From positions 1-12,255 of the forward strand of contig CBCPNA010000038.1 in NCBI GenBank assembly GCA_965120415.1: a stretch of DNA of 12,255 bases. Direction: 5' to 3'. The stretch's first letter is position 1; each line of letters begins with the position of its first letter. The DNA comes from CBCPNA01 sp965120415. Lineage in GTDB: Bacteria; Bacillota; Clostridia; Lachnospirales; CAG-274. Both the position numbers and the translations under genes were made by a program. Shown one piece after another: positions 7,708-12,255 of the stretch. Under the pieces are notes generated by a model. That model was given only the letters and a program-made list of their open reading frames with translations. It was not told the origin of the DNA and ran no database searches.

Positions 7708-8481
7708 CTACATATATTTTTTCATATTTTTTAAAGCACTTTTTTCTAACCGACTAACTTGTGCTTGGCTTATATTTATTTCTTTTGCAACTTCCATCTG
7801 TGTTTTACCTTCAAAAAATCTTAAGTTTATTATATATTTTTCTCTTTTGTTAAGCTTTTTCATAGCCTCATTAAGGCTAATATTTTCAACCCAATTAGAT
7901 TCTAAATTTTTTTCATCTTTAACCTGATCCATAACAAAAAGTGTATCTGCTCCATCGTTATAAATAGGCTCAAATAAAGATACGGGCTCTTGTATAGCGT
8001 TTAAAGCTAGGGTTATATCTTCTTTTGAAAAGCCTATTTCTTTTGATATTTGCTCTATAGTTGGCTCTTTTGAATTTTTAGACATTAATAGCTCTTTAGC
8101 CTGAAGTGATTTGTAAGCTATATCTCTTAAGCTCCTGCTAACTCTTATAATGTTATAATCTCTCAAATATCGCCTTATTTCTCCTATTATCATAGGTACC
8201 GCATAGGTGCTAAGCTTAACCCCTTGGGTTACATCAAAATTATTTATAGCTTTTATAAGCCCTATAACCCCAACTTGGAATATATCATCTATATTTTCTC
8301 CTCTATTTGCAAACTTTTTTATAATACTCAAAACTAATCTTAAATTACAATATACAAATTTTTCTTTAGCCTCTTTATCTCCAGCTTGTACTCTTTTAAA
8401 AAGCTCTTCTTTTTCTTCATTTTTTAATATGGGTAAACTACTTGTATTTACCCCACATATTTCCACTTTATATATAGACAT
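7708..8481 (-). CDS. sigG: RNA polymerase sporulation sigma factor G
   Basis: The 257-residue sigma-70 family factor is of the SigF/SigG type, active late in the forespore. The SigG-specific N-terminus KVEICGVNTSSLPILKN (5-21) identifies it and separates it from SigF. Region 2 contains NLRLVLSIIKKFANRGE, DDIFQVGVIGLIKA and STYAVPMIIGEIRRYLRD. Region 3 has RVSRSLRDIAYK and VSLFEPIYNDGAD. Region 4 ends with GKTQMEVAKEINISQAQVSRLEKSALK, the helix-turn-helix for the -35 element. Length and domains are complete. ATG is preceded by GGAGG at 7 nt and by a SigF-like promoter. The residue aligned with B. subtilis N45, reported to matter for the anti-sigma factor CsfB/Gin, is Tyr here (VYCN for VNGN). 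The downstream M16, lgt and spo0E-like genes follow closely on the same strand. Confidence 0.97.
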   Translation of the reverse strand: MSIYKVEICGVNTSSLPILKNEEKEELFKRVQAGDKEAKEKFVYCNLRLVLSIIKKFANRGENIDDIFQVGVIGLIKAINNFDVTQGVKLSTYAVPMIIGEIRRYLRDYNIIRVSRSLRDIAYKSLQAKELLMSKNSKEPTIEQISKEIGFSKEDITLALNAIQEPVSLFEPIYNDGADTLFVMDQVKDEKNLESNWVENISLNEAMKKLNKREKYIINLRFFEGKTQMEVAKEINISQAQVSRLEKSALKNMKKYM

Positions 8482-8510
8482 AAATTAACCTCCAAAAAAT
8501 CTTATATAAA

Positions 8511-8539
8511 AATTTTTTCCAAAAGATTTAAATTTATAC
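8511..8539 (-). promoter_or_regulatory. SigF-type (forespore) promoter of sigG
   Basis: On the - strand, -35 GTATA (8539-8535) and -10 GGAAAAAATT (8520-8511) are 14 nt apart. They fit the SigF consensus GywTA / GgnrAnAnTw at every position, with spacing one shorter than the usual 15. The predicted start near 8504 gives a leader of about 23 nt with GGAGG. SigF control of sigG is established in Bacillus; the assignment here is by motif only, and AT-richness raises the chance of a random match. Confidence 0.55.
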
Positions 8540-8588
8540 TATATTAATAATTTGTAATTAATGGTAATTAATTTTTAAAATAGTTATT

Positions 8589-8617
8589 TTGACTTTTTTT
8601 ATTTTATTTGATATAAT
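8589..8617 (+). promoter_or_regulatory. SigA-type promoter of the DUF624 gene
   Basis: TTGACT (8589-8594) and TATAAT (8612-8617) are separated by 17 nt. The -10 is extended by TG (TGATATAAT). The predicted start near 8624 leaves a leader of about 24 nt with GAGG at 8639-8642 before ATG 8648. It is divergent from the sigG promoter, about 50 nt away. Confidence 0.8.
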
Positions 8618-8647
8618 ATAAAAAATTATGTAAATAAAGAGGTAAAT

Positions 8648-9259
8648 ATGATAAAAAAATACTTTAATAAAATTATGGACATTTGTTCGTTAAATATATT
8701 ATGGCTTATATTTAGCATACCTATAGTCACGATAGGGGCATCTAGCGTTGCCTTCTATAGTATGTTATTTAATAAAATATTTAAAAATGAAAAGATTGTA
8801 TTGTTTAGTGATTTTTTATATTATTTTAAAAAGTACTTTAAAACTGCTTCTAAATATTTTGCTATTTTAATCATTCCCCTAATTGTTTTTTTTGTTTTAT
8901 TTTTATATATTTATATAAAATATTCTGTCCTTTCTCTTTTATTTGTGATTCTTATGTTTTTATATGCATTTGTATTTGTGCATGTGTTTGCGCTTATAGC
9001 TAAAGAGCATGAAATGTATAAAGATTTTTTAAAATCTTCTGTAATTCTTTCTTTTAAAAAATTTTTTTTAACAATTGCTATTTTTATTAATTCTTTATTA
9101 GGTATAGTATTTATATCAAAACTTCCTATTTTAATAATTATATGGTTCGGGTTTATATTTTCTATTAATTCTATATTATTTGAATATACTTTAAAGCTTG
9201 ATTTAAAAAGTAGAAAGAAAAAGGAATTAAAAAAAGAATTTAAAAATAAAATTAAATAA
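8648..9259 (+). CDS. DUF624 / YesL-family membrane protein
   Basis: The 203-residue polytopic protein has five likely membrane segments (about 13-35, 69-90, 93-118, 137-156, 158-178) and a very basic C-terminal tail (183-203). The opening FNKIMDICSLNILWLIFSIP and the following TIGASSVAFYSML match the N-terminal signature of the DUF624/YesL family, whose biochemical role is unknown. Many members sit beside carbohydrate ABC transporters, but none is present here. The gene has its own vegetative promoter at 8589-8617 and a GAGG ribosome site 5 nt before ATG, and it is transcribed away from sigG. Its TAA stop lies in the left arm of the hairpin that ends it. Confidence 0.85.
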   Translation: MIKKYFNKIMDICSLNILWLIFSIPIVTIGASSVAFYSMLFNKIFKNEKIVLFSDFLYYFKKYFKTASKYFAILIIPLIVFFVLFLYIYIKYSVLSLLFVILMFLYAFVFVHVFALIAKEHEMYKDFLKSSVILSFKKFFLTIAIFINSLLGIVFISKLPILIIIWFGFIFSINSILFEYTLKLDLKSRKKKELKKEFKNKIK

Positions 9260-9289
9260 ACTATCCGTTAATGGATAGTTTATTTTTTA
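9256..9289. terminator. Bidirectional terminator holding the stop codons of both convergent genes
   Basis: ATAAACTATCC (9256-9266) pairs perfectly with GGATAGTTTAT (9273-9283) around GTTAAT, followed by a T-run to 9288. The TAA of the DUF624 gene (9257-9259) and the TAA of the - strand radical SAM gene (9282-9280) lie opposite each other in the stem. Confidence 0.88.
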
Positions 9290-10188
9290 TAAAATTTACC
9301 TTGGAACGTATTTCTTCTATAAAACTCATTGTTTATGCTGTTTAAAACAAGCTTTTTATTAAGGCTCCATTTTGGCTCTATCAAATTTTGCTTATTAGCA
9401 TCGCCTGTAAGCCTATGGATAACTATATCTTGGGGCAATATTTCTATACAAGATATAACAATATCTACGTATTGTTCTAATGTTAAAATATTAAATTTTG
9501 TTTTATAATAAAAGCTTGCAAGAGAGGCATCTTTTAATATATGCAAAAGCTGTAATTTAACCCCCGATATTTTAAAAGAAGATATATAAGAAATAGTGTT
9601 TAGCATATCTTTCTTTGTTTCATAAGGTAGCCCTAATATAACATGCGTAACACAATCTATATTATATTTATTTAATAAGCTAACTGCTTTTTCAAAAATT
9701 ATGTTTTCATAACATCTGTTTATAAGCTTTATACTCTCTTTTTTAGAAGTCTGAAAGCCAAGCTCTATACATACATAAATATTAAGATTTTGCAAAAATT
9801 TTAGCAAATCTTCTTCTATACAATCTGGTCTTGTCGCTATAGATATACCAACAACATCTGGAAGGCTAGTAGCCTCTGTAAAAAGCTTTTTTAATACAGA
9901 AAGCTTAGCATACGTATTTGTAAAAGATTGAAAATATATTATATATTTACCATTTTTCCATTTTTTGTTCATAATAGTTTTCATTTTAAAAAACTGCTCT
10001 TTTATGCTATCTTTTCTATCTCCAGCAAAATCTCCAGAGCCTTTGCTAGAGCAAAAAATGCACCCTTTTGTAGAAAGCTTACCATCTCTGTTAGGGCAAG
10101 TAAATCCAGCATCTACCGCTATTTTTATAACTTTTTGCCCAAATTTATTTTTATAAAAATTACTTACAGAATTGTATCTAATATTCAT
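9280..10188 (-). CDS. TIGR01212-family radical SAM protein (YhcC/YtqA-like)
   Basis: The 302-residue radical SAM protein has its iron-sulfur cysteines at C31, C43 and C46 (CPNRDGKLST then KGCIFC). The wide spacing before the CxxC is characteristic of this family, which resembles the Elp3 radical SAM core. Other blocks are KFGQKVIKIAVDAGF (15-29), IIYFQSFTNTYA, VVGISIATRPDC, ELGFQT and VTHVILGLPYET. Length is usual. The function is not firmly established, and an RNA-modifying role has been suggested for relatives. ATG is preceded by GGGG, and a promoter with a 16-bp inverted repeat at the expected start point lies upstream. The gene is monocistronic and convergent with the DUF624 gene. Confidence 0.92.
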   Translation of the reverse strand: MNIRYNSVSNFYKNKFGQKVIKIAVDAGFTCPNRDGKLSTKGCIFCSSKGSGDFAGDRKDSIKEQFFKMKTIMNKKWKNGKYIIYFQSFTNTYAKLSVLKKLFTEATSLPDVVGISIATRPDCIEEDLLKFLQNLNIYVCIELGFQTSKKESIKLINRCYENIIFEKAVSLLNKYNIDCVTHVILGLPYETKKDMLNTISYISSFKISGVKLQLLHILKDASLASFYYKTKFNILTLEQYVDIVISCIEILPQDIVIHRLTGDANKQNLIEPKWSLNKKLVLNSINNEFYRRNTFQGKFYKK

Positions 10189-10202
10189 AATTACCCCTAT
10201 AT

Positions 10203-10218
10203 TGTAAAGTATTTTACA
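10203..10218. promoter_or_regulatory. Candidate operator, perfect inverted repeat at the radical SAM gene start site
   Basis: TGTAAA-GTAT-TTTACA is a perfect 6+6 inverted repeat. It begins about 7 nt downstream of the -10 box at 10225-10230, so it would cover roughly +1 to +16 of the radical SAM gene transcript, a position typical for repressor binding. The regulator is unknown, and AT-rich inverted repeats occur by chance. Confidence 0.35.
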
Positions 10219-10224
10219 TATCGT

Positions 10225-10253
10225 ATTTTAGCATATTTTTAATATTTTTGCAA
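10225..10253 (-). promoter_or_regulatory. SigA-type promoter of the radical SAM gene
   Basis: On the - strand, TTGCAA (10253-10248) and TAAAAT (10230-10225) are 17 nt apart, with TG-extended -10 (TGCTAAAAT). It lies about 30 nt upstream of the inferred leader end and just before the inverted repeat at 10203-10218. Confidence 0.65.
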
Positions 10254-10369
10254 TAATTTTGCGCTTTACCTAAAATAATAAATTCTAAAAAACTTATAAA
10301 TAAAAAGCCTAAATAACCTATATATAAGCTAGATAATATAAATACATATATCAAAAAGCAAATTTTATA

Positions 10370-11872
10370 TTATATAAATTTAAAATATGTAAAAAAATAT
10401 ATTTCATCTTTATTGTATATTTTTATTTTGCATATCAATAATTGCAAGAGATTTTTATTTAAATTATTAACATCAAAGTACTTTTCTAAAATGAAGTCTA
10501 TTAAAGGTAAATTATTTAGTTTATTTAATATATCTTCTTTATTTTTTATACATTTTTTATAATATAATATGTTTTTTTGTATTTCTGTTCTATTTTTCAA
10601 AAAATCCTCTTTTGATATTATATTTTCTAAATATTTTTGATAAAATAATAATTTATCCTCTATAAATGTACTAATTTTATTTTTATATAATTTTATTTCA
10701 ATTAATATATTTTTTTTATAATTTTCAAAAAAAGATGTGTCAATAAAAATAGATAAATATAATTTTATTATTTTAAAAAATAAAAGTTTTAAATCTTCTT
10801 CCCAAAAATAGCCTTTAAAACATTTTGCTTTTTCATCTTCTTTATAAGTTCGACAATAATATTTCCTTTTTATAATACCATTTTGCTTTATTTTAGTATA
10901 TTTTAAAGCATAATCACAACATCCACATTTTAATTTATAAGCAAAAATAGCCTTTGCTTTGTTACAATAAGCTTGCCTTTTATTTTGATTAATAGCATAA
11001 AAAACTTTTTTTTCTATTATTGCTGGATGAGTATTTTCTATTTTTATTATTTTAGAGCAATCTTTTTTAATAACTAAATTTCCTTTAAAATTTTGTTGCT
11101 TTTTTTTAAAGTTTACAGTATTGCCTATGTAAACCTCATTACATACTATATTGTGTATAGCATTTGCTTTCCAAATTTTATTTTTTTTACTACAATTTTT
11201 TATTTCTCCATTTCCTATTTTAAAATCAAGCATTGTTGAAATATTATTATTATTCAATATTTTGCAAATATTACTGTAAGAATAGCCTTTATATGCTAAA
11301 TGAAAGATTAATATAACAATATGTGCTGTTTTAAAATCTATTTCTAATCTTTTATTTTTATTATTTTTTTTGTATCCAAAAGGTGCAAAAGCCTTTGTAT
11401 AATCACCATTCTTAGCCTTTGAAACTAAAGCTGTTTTTATTTTTTTTGATAAATCTTTTAAATAATAACTGTAAATTATATTTTTTAAATATATATCTAT
11501 ATTAACTTCATAATTATTATTTTTACTATCATAATTATCATTTATAGAAATAAATCTTATTTTTAGCATAGGAAATATATTTTCTAAATAATTGCAAACT
11601 TCTATATAATTTCTTCCAAATCTTGATAAATCTTTTACAATTATGCAATCTATTTTCTTTTTATAAATATCTTCTAACAACCTTTTTATAGCTGGTCTTT
11701 CAAAATGCCCTCCAGATACTCCGTTATCTGAATATAAATGGATATTATAATTTTTTATATCAAAATTATTTTTTATAAAATATTCAATCATATTTTTTTG
11801 AGTTAATAAGCTGTTTTCTTCATTTTTATTTTCTTTAGAAAGTCTTGTATAAATCGCTATATTGTATTTAAT
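10370..11872 (-). CDS. Large serine recombinase (site-specific integrase/resolvase family), ATT start
   Basis: The large serine recombinase family cuts and rejoins two DNA sites through a covalent serine link. Starting at ATT 11872 the product has 500 residues. The catalytic domain carries IYTRLSKE (7-14) with nucleophile S12, SDNGVSGGHFERP (48-60) and IVKDLSRFGRNYIEV (77-91). The recombinase domain follows (about 155-300, including FAPFGY), then a zinc ribbon (C316/C319 and C340/C351), then a long Lys/Ile-rich coiled coil (about 360-470). The first in-frame ATG (11791) would remove S12 and the first 27 residues. A perfect GAGGTGAT ribosome site sits 3 nt before ATT, and TGA is in frame 9 nt upstream of ATT, so ATT is the best start. 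The gene is even more AT-rich than its neighbours, which suggests transfer. No cargo genes or attachment sites are visible, so it is a solitary recombinase or the remnant of an element. Confidence 0.88.
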   Translation of the reverse strand: MKYNIAIYTRLSKENKNEENSLLTQKNMIEYFIKNNFDIKNYNIHLYSDNGVSGGHFERPAIKRLLEDIYKKKIDCIIVKDLSRFGRNYIEVCNYLENIFPMLKIRFISINDNYDSKNNNYEVNIDIYLKNIIYSYYLKDLSKKIKTALVSKAKNGDYTKAFAPFGYKKNNKNKRLEIDFKTAHIVILIFHLAYKGYSYSNICKILNNNNISTMLDFKIGNGEIKNCSKKNKIWKANAIHNIVCNEVYIGNTVNFKKKQQNFKGNLVIKKDCSKIIKIENTHPAIIEKKVFYAINQNKRQAYCNKAKAIFAYKLKCGCCDYALKYTKIKQNGIIKRKYYCRTYKEDEKAKCFKGYFWEEDLKLLFFKIIKLYLSIFIDTSFFENYKKNILIEIKLYKNKISTFIEDKLLFYQKYLENIISKEDFLKNRTEIQKNILYYKKCIKNKEDILNKLNNLPLIDFILEKYFDVNNLNKNLLQLLICKIKIYNKDEIYFFTYFKFI

Positions 11873-11875
11873 AAA

Positions 11876-11883
11876 ATCACCTC
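11876..11883 (-). promoter_or_regulatory. Ribosome binding site that fixes the ATT start of the recombinase
   Basis: GAGGTGAT (11883-11876) is an exact match to the extended anti-16S complement. The GAGG core is 7 nt before ATT 11872, the ideal spacing. No ATG, GTG or TTG in the recombinase frame lies between the upstream TGA (11884-11882) and the catalytic serine codon. Confidence 0.8.
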
Positions 11884-11978
11884 ATTAAAAATAATATTTC
11901 ATATCATAAAATTAACTACTAATAAAAATTCTTCTTAATAAATTTACTACTTCCTTTTATTAAAAGACAATAATATTA

Positions 11979-12009
11979 ATTATATTACAGCTTTTACTAA
12001 TTATGTAAA
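11979..12009 (-). promoter_or_regulatory. Possible promoter of the recombinase gene
   Basis: On the - strand, TTTACA (12009-12004) and TATAAT (11984-11979) are 19 nt apart, wider than ideal. It lies in the 212-nt gap between the recombinase and the surface-protein end. That gap otherwise holds only AT-rich sequence and a short palindrome, CTTTTA-T-TAAAAG, near 11954. The leader would be about 100 nt. Confidence 0.35.
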
Positions 12010-12084
12010 TTGATATGTTTTAAAAATTTACTTTTATTTTTTACAACATAGTATATAAATCTATAAAAATTTTTATTAAAAATA

Positions 12085-12255
12085 TTAAACTACTTGATTT
12101 TGTATTTGTTTTATATTATTTGTAACATCTTTTGTGATTTCTGGCACCTCTTGACCTATTTCATCTATAATAGAGCCTGATGGTATCGTAACAGAAACAA
12201 CATTTCCGTACGCTAGGCTTTCTGATAGCGTAATTGTCATTGTGCTTCCTGAAAT
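12085..12255 (-). CDS. C-terminal end of a probable Ig-like/SbsA-type surface protein (partial)
   Basis: An open frame fills the right edge on the - strand and ends at TAA 12087-12085, with 56 residues visible. The segment SGSTMTITLSESLAYGN followed by VVSVTIPSGSIIDEIG resembles the closing strands of SbsA-type or Big_5-like bacterial Ig domains ('..L..Y.V.IPaGai.D..G'), which occur in tandem in clostridial cell-surface and S-layer-associated proteins. After the domain comes a short polar tail of about 24 residues without an LPxTG sorting signal or membrane anchor. Anchoring, if any, would be N-terminal, for example through SLH or cell-wall-binding repeats outside the window. Codon use is less AT-biased than in the adjacent recombinase. 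The family call rests on a single partial domain. Confidence 0.5.
   Translation of the reverse strand: MSGSTMTITLSESLAYGNVVSVTIPSGSIIDEIGQEVPEITKDVTNNIKQIQNQVV

Noticed and set aside
7694..8488. Open frames on the + strand opposite sigG
   Set aside because: They are antisense to a strongly conserved sigma factor gene and lack ribosome sites and family motifs.
11857..11880. GTG start at 11880 for the recombinase
   Set aside because: This GTG is in a different frame and hits TAG after seven codons. It is part of the ribosome site itself.
12060..12085. TTTTTA-A-TAAAAA palindrome as terminator of the surface-protein gene
   Set aside because: The stem is A/T only with no GC core, so its stability is doubtful.

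Overview
The window looks like a very AT-rich chromosome segment of an endospore-forming Clostridia-type Firmicute. The evidence is a full-length sporulation sigma factor G gene, a Spo0E-type small phosphatase gene, GGAGG-type ribosome sites, canonical TTGACA/TATAAT-like promoters with TG-extended -10 boxes, and a clostridial-style large serine recombinase. No tRNA, rRNA, CRISPR array or intact insertion sequence was seen.

Layout. Left edge (+ strand): the tail of a gene, possibly of the Rpn/PD-(D/E)XK family, converging on a strong bidirectional hairpin. Positions 345-3950 (- strand): a tight operon lspA, RluD-type pseudouridine synthase, pyrB, pyrC, with a good SigA-type promoter in front of lspA. 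Positions 4173-8481 (- strand): a second operon, sigG, non-catalytic M16 subunit, catalytic M16 subunit, lgt, and a short spo0E-like gene of 51 codons. A SigF-like promoter precedes sigG. Position 8648 onward (+ strand): a DUF624/YesL membrane protein gene divergent from sigG. It converges on a TIGR01212 radical SAM gene (- strand), and one hairpin holds both stop codons. Right end (- strand): a large serine recombinase whose true start appears to be a non-AUG ATT codon, then the C-terminal end of an Ig-like surface protein.

How the genes fit together. lgt and lspA catalyse successive steps of lipoprotein maturation and sit in neighbouring operons. sigG directs late forespore transcription, and the Spo0E-like product would counteract Spo0A phosphorylation at sporulation entry. 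pyrB and pyrC occupy the position they have after lspA-rluD in Bacillus. However, pyrR, pyrP and the downstream pyr genes are absent, and both encoded proteins have lost conserved active-site residues. PyrC lacks the HxH metal motif and the catalytic Asp. PyrB lacks most of the STRT phosphate loop, the 80s-loop Lys and the carbamoyl-phosphate His.

The most notable points are this co-degenerate PyrB/PyrC pair in intact reading frames, the ATT start of the recombinase, and the unlisted Spo0E-like gene in the sigG operon. All family calls come from reading motifs by eye, without database searches.
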